A stretch of DNA of 64,000 nucleotides, taken from NCBI RefSeq assembly GCF_036346595.1, contig NZ_CP107834.1, positions 2,480,001 to 2,544,000 on the forward strand, written 5' to 3'. The notes under the pieces were generated by a model that was not told where the DNA came from, ran no database searches, and saw only the letters and a program-made list of their open reading frames with translations. Made by a program: the position numbers and the translations under genes. Of the stretch, positions 52,723 through 60,349 are shown in pieces. How positions within the stretch are numbered: the first letter of the stretch is position 1; the number at the start of each line of letters is the position of its first letter. This DNA is from Streptomyces sp. NBC_00525. Its GTDB lineage: Bacteria; Actinomycetota; Actinomycetes; Streptomycetales; Streptomycetaceae.

Positions 52723-54245
52723 CGGACGGCCTCCTCGGCAGTGGCCCCGCTCGTACGGCGCTGGGCGGGGACGGACGGGCGGATCACCTGGTATTCGGAG
52801 ACGTTCACGGTGCGGGTGGCGCGGCGGAACTCGGAGGTGGTGCCGGGCCAGACGGTGGTGTTGCGGCCGTTGGCGTCGAGGTACCAGCTGTTGCAGCCGC
52901 CGGTGTTCCAGACGGTGCGCTTCATGCGGTCCTGGACGCGGCGATTCCAGCCGTTCACGGCGGAGGGGCGGGCGTCGAGGGCGACCTTGCCGCCGAGGAC
53001 GTCCAGCTGGCGCATGAAATCGGCCATGTAGTTCAGCTGGGACTCGATCATGAGGATCATCGAGGAGTTCCCGAGGCCGGTGTTGGGGCCGATGATGGTC
53101 ATCCAGTTGGGGAAGCCGGCCGCGCTGGCGCCGCGCAGGGCCTGCATGCCGCCCTTCCAGGACTCGGTGAGCGTGATGCCCTCGGCGCCGACGACGCGTT
53201 CGGCGATCGGCATGTCGGTGACGTGGAAGCCGGTGCCGAAGATGATGGCGTCGACCTCGGCCTCCGTACCGTCCGACGCGACGACGGTGGAGCCGCGGAC
53301 CTCGGCGAGGCCGGAGGCGACGACGTCGACGTTGGGCTGGGCGAGGGCGGGGTAGTACGTGCTCGACAGCAGGATGCGCTTGCAGCCGATGCGGTACGAG
53401 GGGGTCAGCTTGGCGCGCAGTGCGGGGTCCTTGATGGCGCGGGCCATGTTGGACTTGGCTATCCGCTCGACGAGGCCGAGCTGGTCGGGGTGCTTGGTGA
53501 AGGCGCTGACCTGGAGTTCCCGGATGCCCCAGAGGAGGCCGCGGCGGGCGGTGCCGGTGATGGGCAGGGCACGGTGCAGCCGGCGTTCGAGGCCGCTGAT
53601 CTCGCGGTCCATGCGGGGCATGACCCAGGGCGGGGTGCGCTGGAAGAGCGTCAGCTTGCCCACCTTCGGCTGGATGGACGGCACGATCTGGATGGCGGAG
53701 GCGCCGGTGCCGATCATCGCGACGCGCTTGCCGGTGAGGTCGGCGTCGTGGTCCCAGCGGGCGGAGTGGAAGACCTTGCCGGGGAAGTCGGCGAGACCGG
53801 GGATGTCCGGCATCTTCGGGTCGGAGAGCGGGCCGGTCGCGGAGACGACGACGTCGGCGACGACGGTGGTGCCGTTGGCGCTGTCGATGACCCAGTGCAG
53901 CTCGTCGTTGTCCCAGCGCATCTGCGTCACCTCATGATTGAGACGCAGATGGGCGCGCAGCCCGAAGGTGTCGGCGACGTGCTCCAGGTAGGCGCGGATG
54001 TGCTCCTGCCCGGAGAAGGTGCGCGGCCACTCGGGGTTGGGGGCGAACGAGAAGGAGTAGAGGTGGGACGGTACGTCGCAGGCGCAGCCGGGATAGCTGT
54101 TGTCGCGCCAGGTACCGCCGACGGAACCGGCCCGTTCCAGGATCACGAAATCGGTGATGCCTTCGCGGCGCAGCCGGACCGCCGCTCCGAGGCCCCCGAA
54201 TCCCGATCCGATCACCGCCACGCGTACATGCTCGTGCTGGGCCAT
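52719..54245 (-). CDS. Baeyer-Villiger-type flavin monooxygenase
   Basis: 508 residues. FAD loop GSGFGGLG (13-20), NADPH loop GTGASA near 179, and the type I BVMO fingerprint FPGKVFHSARW (F154, G156, H160, W164). It inserts oxygen next to ketones using NADPH. ATG at 54243-54245 has GGGAGG seven bases upstream. It is the first gene of a three-gene operon and is divergent from the MerR gene. Confidence 0.94.
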   Translation of the reverse strand: MAQHEHVRVAVIGSGFGGLGAAVRLRREGITDFVILERAGSVGGTWRDNSYPGCACDVPSHLYSFSFAPNPEWPRTFSGQEHIRAYLEHVADTFGLRAHLRLNHEVTQMRWDNDELHWVIDSANGTTVVADVVVSATGPLSDPKMPDIPGLADFPGKVFHSARWDHDADLTGKRVAMIGTGASAIQIVPSIQPKVGKLTLFQRTPPWVMPRMDREISGLERRLHRALPITGTARRGLLWGIRELQVSAFTKHPDQLGLVERIAKSNMARAIKDPALRAKLTPSYRIGCKRILLSSTYYPALAQPNVDVVASGLAEVRGSTVVASDGTEAEVDAIIFGTGFHVTDMPIAERVVGAEGITLTESWKGGMQALRGASAAGFPNWMTIIGPNTGLGNSSMILMIESQLNYMADFMRQLDVLGGKVALDARPSAVNGWNRRVQDRMKRTVWNTGGCNSWYLDANGRNTTVWPGTTSEFRRATRTVNVSEYQVIRPSVPAQRRTSGATAEEAVR

Positions 54246-54279
54246 GCTGCCGCCTCCCGCGGTACGTCACACGACTCTG

Positions 54280-54302
54280 CCAGCAATCACTGGCATTGTT
54301 GG
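54280..54302. promoter_or_regulatory. inverted repeat, candidate MerR operator
   Basis: CCAGCAAT, seven bases, ATTGTTGG (one mismatch between arms), in the divergent region between the BVMO operon and the MerR gene. MerR proteins bind such dyads across a long spacer. Confidence 0.5.
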
Positions 54303-54406
54303 GAGGGTAGAGCAGCGGAGTACCGATGGGTAGAGGGTCCGCAGAGGAAAGTTACCGGCGGTACAACCTGGGTTCGGGCCACCGGGGAGGCGGATAGGGT
54401 GCGGGG

Positions 54407-55177
54407 GTGGCAGAAGGACGCGAGCACCGCGAACACCGCGAGTACCGCATGGAGGAGCTGGCCGGGGAGGCCGGCATCCCCGTCCGGACCGTACGCTTCT
54501 ACCGAGAGCGTGGCCTGATCTCGCCGCCCCGCCGCGAGGGCCGCATCGCCTGGTACGACGACAGCCATCTGGCCCGCCTGCGTACGATCACCGGCCTCCT
54601 GGAACGCGGCCACACCCTGACCGGCATCGCCGACCTCGCCCGTACGTTCGAGAGCGGGCGCGATGTCGCGGAGGTCCTGGGCCTGGGCGAACCCTCCGAG
54701 GAGACCCCGGTCCGCCTCACTCCGGAGCAGCTGGCCGACTACTTCGAGGGCGAGTCCACCCCGGAGAACCTGGCCCTGGCGATGGAGCTCGGGTACCTGG
54801 GGACGGACGGCGAGGAGTTCGTCCACATCAGCCGCCGCCTGCTGGAGGTTTCGGCGGAGCTGGTACGGGAAGGCGTCCCGCTCGCCACGGTGCTCGCGAC
54901 GGGCCGCCGGGTCCGCGAGCACGCGGAGGCGCTGGCGGACCTGTTCGTGGCGGTGCTCCAGGAGTACGGACCGGAGCCGGGCGACGCGTCGGCAGATGTG
55001 GCCGAACCGCCCCAACTACGGCCGCTGGCACGGGCGGTGATGGACGCGGAGCTGTCGATGGCGCTGGACAGGCGACTGCGACGCGAGAAGCCGGAACCGG
55101 AAGCGGAAGCGGAAGCGGAGCCGGAACCGGAAGCGGAGCCAAGGTCGGAGTCGGAGTCGGAGTCGGACGAGGCGTAG
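54407..55177 (+). CDS. MerR family transcriptional regulator
   Basis: 256 residues. N-terminal HTH (YRMEELAGEAGIPVRTVRFY; ERGLISPPRREGRIAWYDDS, about 13-55), a dimerisation helix, and an unusual acidic C-terminal tail of Glu/Ala/Pro/Ser repeats. GTG at 54407-54409 lacks a ribosome site; TAGGGT six bases upstream suggests a leaderless message. It is divergent from the BVMO/hydrolase/SDR operon, its likely target. Confidence 0.92.
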   Translation: MAEGREHREHREYRMEELAGEAGIPVRTVRFYRERGLISPPRREGRIAWYDDSHLARLRTITGLLERGHTLTGIADLARTFESGRDVAEVLGLGEPSEETPVRLTPEQLADYFEGESTPENLALAMELGYLGTDGEEFVHISRRLLEVSAELVREGVPLATVLATGRRVREHAEALADLFVAVLQEYGPEPGDASADVAEPPQLRPLARAVMDAELSMALDRRLRREKPEPEAEAEAEPEPEAEPRSESESESDEA

Positions 55178-55212
55178 GAGGGCGGGGCGCAGGGAGGCAG
55201 GCCCCGGCTGAA

Positions 55213-55234
55213 CGGGGCCGGGGCCCCGGCCCCG
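55213..55234. terminator. 22-bp GC palindrome between convergent genes
   Basis: CGGGGCCGGGG followed directly by CCCCGGCCCCG between the convergent MerR and ExoIII genes. Likely a terminator; as a zero-loop palindrome it would fold with a few pairs open. Confidence 0.45.
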
Positions 55235-55249
55235 CGGCCCTACCCGCCC

Positions 55250-56068
55250 CTACTGCTCGTACACCACCGTCACCGGCGCATGGTCGCTCCACCGCTCGCC
55301 GTGCGTGGCGGCCCGTTCCACCCACGCCTTGACCGCGCGGGCGGCGAGGCCGGGCGTGGCCACCTGGTAGTCGATCCGCCAGCCCGTGTCGTTGTCGAAG
55401 GCGCGACCCCGGTACGACCACCAGGAGTAGGGGCCCTCGACGCCGGGGTGCAGGGCGCGCACCACGTCCACGTACGCCGCCTCGTCGAAGACGCGCGTCA
55501 GCCAGGCGCGCTCCTCGGGCAGGAAGCCGCTGCTCTTGCGGTTGGCGCGCCAGTTCTTGAGGTCGGCCTCCTGGTGGGCGATGTTCCAGTCACCGCAGAC
55601 GACGACTTCGCGGCCCTCGGCGGCGGCGCGGGCCTTGAGGCCGGTGAGGTAGGGCAGGAACGCGGCCATGAACCGCTCCTTCTCCTCCTGGCGCTCGGTG
55701 CCGACCTCGCCGGAGGGGAGGTAGAGGCTCGCGACCGTGACGCCGGGAAGGTCGATCTCGACATACCGCCCGCTCGCGTCGAACTCCTCGCACCCGGCGT
55801 CGCCGTACCCGCCGAAGCCGATCTGTACACGCTCGGGGGCGCGCCGCGAGTAGAGGGAGACCCCGGCCCGCCCCTTGGCGGCGGCCGGCGCGTGGACGGT
55901 GTGCCACCCCTCGGGCTCACGGACCTCCGCGGGCAGCTGCTCGGGCTCGGCGCGCACCTCCTGGAGGCAGATCACATCGGCGTCGGTCTGCGCCAGCCAC
56001 TCGACGAAGCCCTTCTTGGCCGCGGCGCGGAGACCGTTTACATTCACGGAGGTCACGGTGGTGAGCAT
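55250..56068 (-). CDS. xth: exodeoxyribonuclease III
   Basis: 272 residues. The AP-endonuclease/ExoIII family marks are present: SVNVNGLRAA, ICLQEVRAEPEQ, GDWNIAHQEADLKN, and the terminal SDHAPV with the catalytic His. It repairs abasic sites and trims 3' ends. ATG at 56066-56068 has no ribosome site but TATCGT lies six bases upstream. It is divergent from the acetyltransferase gene, with 58 bp between. Confidence 0.94.
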   Translation of the reverse strand: MLTTVTSVNVNGLRAAAKKGFVEWLAQTDADVICLQEVRAEPEQLPAEVREPEGWHTVHAPAAAKGRAGVSLYSRRAPERVQIGFGGYGDAGCEEFDASGRYVEIDLPGVTVASLYLPSGEVGTERQEEKERFMAAFLPYLTGLKARAAAEGREVVVCGDWNIAHQEADLKNWRANRKSSGFLPEERAWLTRVFDEAAYVDVVRALHPGVEGPYSWWSYRGRAFDNDTGWRIDYQVATPGLAARAVKAWVERAATHGERWSDHAPVTVVYEQ

Positions 56069-56126
56069 TCCGGCACGATACCGGCCATTGGGAGCCACTC
56101 GAACGCATAGATGTACGGTGTACTGC

Positions 56127-56621
56127 ATGAACATCCAGGTCCGCGCCTACGATCACCCCGATGCCGTCAAACTCAACGACCGCGTACAGCTCGAATACGC
56201 CGAGCTGTACGGCGATGAGGGCGACGTCACACCGTTGGACGCCACGATGTTCGACCCGCCGCACGGCCTGTACCTGATCGCGTACGACGCACACGACCGG
56301 CCGGTGGCCACGGGCGGCTGGCGCTCCCAGGAACGCAACGCCGAGGGCTACTCGGACGGCGACGCCGAACTGAAGCGGATGTACGTCATACCCGAGGGCC
56401 GCGGCCAGGGCCTCGCCCGCCGCATCCTCGCCGCCCTGGAGGCCGACGCCCGCGCGGCCGGCCGCACCCGCATGGTCCTGGAGACCGGCGACCGCCAGCC
56501 GGAGGCCATCGCCCTGTACCTCTCCAGCGGCTACGCCCCGTGCGAGAAGTTCGGCCACTACCGCACGTACGAAACCAGCCGCTGCTACGCCAAGCCCCTC
56601 CGGGAGAACCCGCCGGCCTGA
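56127..56621 (+). CDS. GNAT family N-acetyltransferase
   Basis: 164 residues. Acetyl-CoA loop MYVIPEGRGQGLARRILAAL, then RMVLETGDRQPEAIALYLSS and GYAPCEKFGHYRTYETSRCY, as in the small-GNAT proteins widespread in Streptomyces. Substrate unknown. TACGGT ends seven bases before ATG 56127, so the message may be leaderless. Confidence 0.9.
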   Translation: MNIQVRAYDHPDAVKLNDRVQLEYAELYGDEGDVTPLDATMFDPPHGLYLIAYDAHDRPVATGGWRSQERNAEGYSDGDAELKRMYVIPEGRGQGLARRILAALEADARAAGRTRMVLETGDRQPEAIALYLSSGYAPCEKFGHYRTYETSRCYAKPLRENPPA

Positions 56622-56801
56622 GCCAGGCCTCCTCCGGCGCGCTCCGAGAACCCGTCGGCGACCATGCGCATCCACGCGCAGTCGGGACCCAGGCATTCAC
56701 CTCGTCGACAACGGTATGCGCGGCCTCCCGAGGCAAACGGGCGTACCGTTGGGTGTCAACACACCCTCGGGGACGCTCGCCCATCGAGGAGGCGTCTGAC
56801 G

Positions 56802-57128
56802 ATGACCACGAATCCCACCCCTGTCTGGGGAACTCCTGCCGAGCCGCACCCGCCCGGTGGCGGTGCGCGCAAGAGGCACCACCGAGTTTTCCTGTGGGTC
56901 TTCCTGGCCGTGCAGGCGCTGTTCCTGGCGTGGATCGTCGCCGGCGTCAATGGCAATGACCACCCTTCCTGCAAGGGGCTGGCGGGCGACGCGCTCAGGA
57001 CGTGTCAGGACGCCGGTGACGCCGGTACCGCGATCGGAGTGGGCCTCATCATCGCCCTGTGGGTGGCCGCCGACATCATCCTGGGTATCACCTACGGCGT
57101 GTACCGGCTCGCCCGCAGGAATGCCTGA
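56802..57128 (+). CDS. small two-helix membrane protein, unknown
   Basis: 108 residues. A Pro-rich N-terminus, two membrane helices (about 29-50, VFLWVFLAVQALFLAW; about 78-102, GVGLIIALWVAADIILGITY) and a short external loop with two Cys (CKGLAGDALRTCQDAG) that could form a disulfide. This layout recurs in Streptomyces without assigned function. ATG at 56802 follows GAGGAGG. Confidence 0.75.
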   Translation: MTTNPTPVWGTPAEPHPPGGGARKRHHRVFLWVFLAVQALFLAWIVAGVNGNDHPSCKGLAGDALRTCQDAGDAGTAIGVGLIIALWVAADIILGITYGVYRLARRNA

Positions 57129-57170
57129 CGAGAACGTCAGCTTCGGTCCGTCTCGCCGGCTACGAGCATA

Positions 57171-57198
57171 AGCCTGTCCGCATTACCGGGTACAGGCT
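57171..57198. terminator. weak hairpin after the small membrane protein
   Basis: AGCCTGT / ACAGGCT (7-bp stem, 14-nt loop), 43 bp past the stop at 57128. The 290-bp gap to the phosphatase gene holds nothing else I can support. Confidence 0.35.
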
Positions 57199-57419
57199 GG
57201 GCGCGAGAGGCACACCTTGCCGAGTGTGGCGCTCGAACACGTCTCCCCCGTTCCGTCCGCCGAAGAACGTCTGCCGTCCCGATCGCCGCACGCCCCGGAC
57301 GACCGGGCCGTCCCCGCACCGCCGGCCGGAGACCGGTCGGAGCGGTCCGCGCGCGGGATGGGCGTGCCTGTTCAACAATGGCGGAGGACGCGCCCGCACA
57401 CGTCGCGAGGGGAGCACGC

Positions 57420-58580
57420 ATGGCGGCCGGAGACGGGCAGGACGACTCCCGGCCCGCGACCGGCAGGGCGTCCAAGGCCGCGGTGCTGGTCACAGCCGTG
57501 GTGCTGTGCCTCGTGGTGACCGTCCTCCAGGTGAGCACCCCGCCCTCCTCCCACATCGCCTCCGTGCTCGTCGGAGTCCCGGCCGTCGTCGCGTTCGCCT
57601 TCGGCCCACCCATGATCCTCGGCTCCGCGGTGGTGGCGGCCGGCGTCCGCTGGGCGCTGCTGCCGGCCGAACCGGAGCGCGTCGGCTCCGCCGTCGGCAC
57701 CACCGTGGTCATCTGCGTCATCGCGGTGCTCAGCTGCTTCGTGGTCCGCCGGGGCGAGCGGGAGTCCGCCCGGCTCCAGAAGGTCTCCTCCGTCGCCGAG
57801 ACGGCACAGCGGGCCGTACTGCGGCCACCTCCGGAGACCGTGGGCCGCTTCCGTACCGCCGCGAGCTACCGGGCGGCCGCCCAGTACGCCCGCATCGGCG
57901 GCGACCTCTACGCCGTCGCGGACACCGACTACGGCGTACGCGCGCTCATCGCCGACGTACGCGGCAAGGGGCTCGGGGCCGTCTCCACCGCCGCCACGGT
58001 CCTCGGCTCGTTCCACGAGGCGGCGTACCTGGAACCCTCGCTCGGCCTCCTGGCCGGCCGGCTCGACACCGGCCTCAACCGTTTCCTGCCCGACGACGAG
58101 GCCTTCGTCACCGCGCTGCTGATCCAGATCGCCCCGGACGGCCTCACCCACGCGTACTCCTGCGGCCACCCGCCCTCACTCGTGCTGCGCGACGGCACGG
58201 TCCAGGAGCTTCCGGCCACCCCCGGCCTCCCGCTCGGCCTGCGCGCCCTCACCGACTGCCCCACCCCGGCGACGGACGCCCCGGAGCCACCCGCCACCCG
58301 GCTGCGCCCCGGCGACACCCTCCTGCTCTACACCGACGGAATCGCCGAAACCCGCAACACCTCCGGCGCCTTCTACCCCCTCACCACCCGCCTGACGACC
58401 TACCAGGCCACTCACCCCGCCCCGGTGGACCCGAACCACCTGCTCACCTGGCTGCTCGACGACGCCCAGGACTACAGCCGCGCCGACACCTACGACGACG
58501 CGGCCTTGCTGGCGCTAGCGTGGCTGCAGGAGGGGGACGAACCTGGAGAGCGCGGGGAGTCGATCACGGAGACTTCCTGA
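57420..58580 (+). CDS. membrane PP2C/SpoIIE-type serine phosphatase
   Basis: 386 residues. Three or four N-terminal membrane helices (about 20-115) and a SpoIIE PP2C domain (about 150-375) with metal-binding Asp motifs GGDLYAV, IADVRGKG, YTDGIAE and YDDAALL. Such proteins dephosphorylate anti-sigma antagonists. ATG at 57420 has GAGGGGAG upstream; an earlier ATG at 57378 has none. No partner gene is adjacent. Convergent with the immunity gene. Confidence 0.92.
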   Translation: MAAGDGQDDSRPATGRASKAAVLVTAVVLCLVVTVLQVSTPPSSHIASVLVGVPAVVAFAFGPPMILGSAVVAAGVRWALLPAEPERVGSAVGTTVVICVIAVLSCFVVRRGERESARLQKVSSVAETAQRAVLRPPPETVGRFRTAASYRAAAQYARIGGDLYAVADTDYGVRALIADVRGKGLGAVSTAATVLGSFHEAAYLEPSLGLLAGRLDTGLNRFLPDDEAFVTALLIQIAPDGLTHAYSCGHPPSLVLRDGTVQELPATPGLPLGLRALTDCPTPATDAPEPPATRLRPGDTLLLYTDGIAETRNTSGAFYPLTTRLTTYQATHPAPVDPNHLLTWLLDDAQDYSRADTYDDAALLALAWLQEGDEPGERGESITETS

Positions 58581-58605
58581 TGAAGGCGGCGCAGCGGTCA
58601 TCCGG

Positions 58606-59295
58606 TCAGCCTGCGGCCGGCCCGGGGCCGTAGTCCGCCTTGAATCCTCCCAGACCGTCTGCGAGACGGGCCAGCCAGCCGCTCGGGGAGTACGGCTCGG
58701 GCGGGTCCACCTCCATGCCCAGCTCAGCCATCGCGAGGGCGTACTCGGACTCTTCGAGGCCGAGGGCGAGCAGTTCGTGGACCTCACCCGCGAGACGGGC
58801 AACCAGTTGCGGATCGGTGGTGGCGGTGTAGTCGCCTACGGCCGCTTCGTGATCCGGGAACTCGTCCGGCATGTCCTGCGAGAACCAGCCACCGAGGAAC
58901 TGGCCGAGCTCGGGGAAGCGCGCGTGCCACTCCCAGTGGGTACGAGGGCCGGACGGGGGCGGGACCTCACCCTCCTCGATCGACCGCTTCAGGTGATCCG
59001 CGATTGCGAACAGCCAGCCCCGGATTGCTGACTCGGGCAGCCCGACGTCAGGCATGAAGTAGAACTCGCCGAGACTCAGACGCAGGCGGCCCGGCGGGTT
59101 ACGGGCGTACTCGCGGATCTGCTGTTCGGCCATGCCCAGGGCCCAGGGGCGGGTGTGCCAGGTGTGGCGGAGATATGCCTGGAGGGCTTCGCTCGGCTTG
59201 CCCGGCTCATCGTCGGCCGACACTCCGGTGTACGCGCTGATCACCTGGTCCAACTCACCGTAGCGGCGATCGAACTCGAACGGCTTCATGGACAA
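58606..59295 (-). CDS. contact-dependent-inhibition-type immunity protein (CdiI family)
   Basis: 229 residues. FPELGQFLGGWFSQDMPDEF near the middle is the signature of the CdiI_2 immunity family. The protein is acidic and soluble. TTG at 59293-59295 is chosen because AGAGG lies eight bases upstream; ATG six bases later is possible. It follows the orphan RNase A-like toxin tip by 11 bp, so the two form a toxin-tip/immunity cassette. Confidence 0.78.
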   Translation of the reverse strand: MSMKPFEFDRRYGELDQVISAYTGVSADDEPGKPSEALQAYLRHTWHTRPWALGMAEQQIREYARNPPGRLRLSLGEFYFMPDVGLPESAIRGWLFAIADHLKRSIEEGEVPPPSGPRTHWEWHARFPELGQFLGGWFSQDMPDEFPDHEAAVGDYTATTDPQLVARLAGEVHELLALGLEESEYALAMAELGMEVDPPEPYSPSGWLARLADGLGGFKADYGPGPAAG

Positions 59296-59306
59296 GGAAT
59301 GGGCCT

Positions 59307-59612
59307 CTACAGGTAGATCGGGACGGTGGTGAGCACAACGAAGCCGTGCGGGCTGCTCGGCTCACGCTTGAGAACGACACGCGCCGCGCGCACCTCCACG
59401 GGCTCGCGCCCGGCAAGCATCATCGCCTGCAGCAGTACGCGGCCGACAGGAGCCTCGCGAGAGGGCCAGGCGGCCTCGATGGCAAGGCGGCTGCGAGTTC
59501 CCTGGGCGAGCCAGCGGTGGATCTTCTGCTCGTTGTTGGTCACCACCTGCTGGGTGGCCCAGTGGGCCGTTTCCCGGTCGGGGTAGGTGGCCGAGCGGGT
59601 CCTTACGGTCAT
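59307..59612 (-). CDS. orphan RNase A-like toxin tip, N-terminally truncated
   Basis: 101 residues. YPDRETAHWATQQVVTNNEQ, IHRWLAQG and the ending VVLTTVPIYL match the C-terminal two thirds of bacterial RNase A-like toxin domains, like the tip of the full toxin at 60350-62086. The first part with the His-x-x-x-x-His segment is missing, so it is probably inactive alone and may be a recombination donor. It has its own start with AGGAAG eight bases upstream. Confidence 0.72.
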   Translation of the reverse strand: MTVRTRSATYPDRETAHWATQQVVTNNEQKIHRWLAQGTRSRLAIEAAWPSREAPVGRVLLQAMMLAGREPVEVRAARVVLKREPSSPHGFVVLTTVPIYL

Positions 59613-59642
59613 GCGCAGAACTTCCTGTCGGCGGTGTGTACT

Positions 59643-60314
59643 TCAGGGACCGGAGTGCTCCGCCCGCATGTGGCCCTCGATGCTCCGCGTGATCTGGCGC
59701 AGTGCGTCGTGCGAAGCCCAGGGAATCCATCGCATCACGTTGCTGGACAACGCCGAAGACTCCGGGAAGAGCACGAGAACTGCTTGGGCATCAGCGGCCA
59801 GCCGAAAGAATGCCTCGCCGCAGAAGGGGTGCTCCGCTTCGATGAAGGCCGCGATCGAGTCAGCCGGCAAGGGGAATTCACCGCCATAGATCCAGTTGGC
59901 GCCGAACCCGAAGAGCTCCGGGAAACGGGCTGCCGCCTCCCAACGCGTCAGGGGCAGCTCGTCGAATTCCGCATCCGGCTCCTGGTCGGCCGTTCTGACC
60001 CGGCCGGCCAGCATGCGCAGGAAGTCCTCCCCGGGAACGCTGTCGCGCGCCTTGTCCAGCCGTTCGTTGAACTCGCGCGGAAAAAATACCGCGCCCTCCG
60101 ACCGAAGCAGGTCGGCCGTGTGATCGAGCAGGGCGGCAACGGCCACAACCGGAAGCAGCCAGCGCGAGACATCCGCGGCACCAGAGGTACGGACGAAACG
60201 CCTGATTTCGTCGTCCAGGTCGAGGGCGCCCTGCGACTCCCGGGCACGCACAGCCGTCTCGAGCACGCGTCTGACCGGGCCGTCATTGAAGAGGGTGCCG
60301 GTATACGAGATCAC
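59643..60314 (-). CDS. probable immunity protein for the RNase A-like toxin
   Basis: 223 residues, soluble, acidic; no family recognised beyond its place directly after the toxin gene. Contains WEAAARFPELFGFGANWIYG, loosely like the FPELGQFLGGWF motif of the CdiI protein nearby, suggesting a shared fold. GTG at 60312-60314 has GGAGGTGA seven bases upstream, an excellent ribosome site. Starts 35 bp after the toxin stop. Confidence 0.7.
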   Translation of the reverse strand: MISYTGTLFNDGPVRRVLETAVRARESQGALDLDDEIRRFVRTSGAADVSRWLLPVVAVAALLDHTADLLRSEGAVFFPREFNERLDKARDSVPGEDFLRMLAGRVRTADQEPDAEFDELPLTRWEAAARFPELFGFGANWIYGGEFPLPADSIAAFIEAEHPFCGEAFFRLAADAQAVLVLFPESSALSSNVMRWIPWASHDALRQITRSIEGHMRAEHSGP

Positions 60315-60349
60315 GTTGAGATCACCTCCACGAGAAGCGTCCGAGGGAT

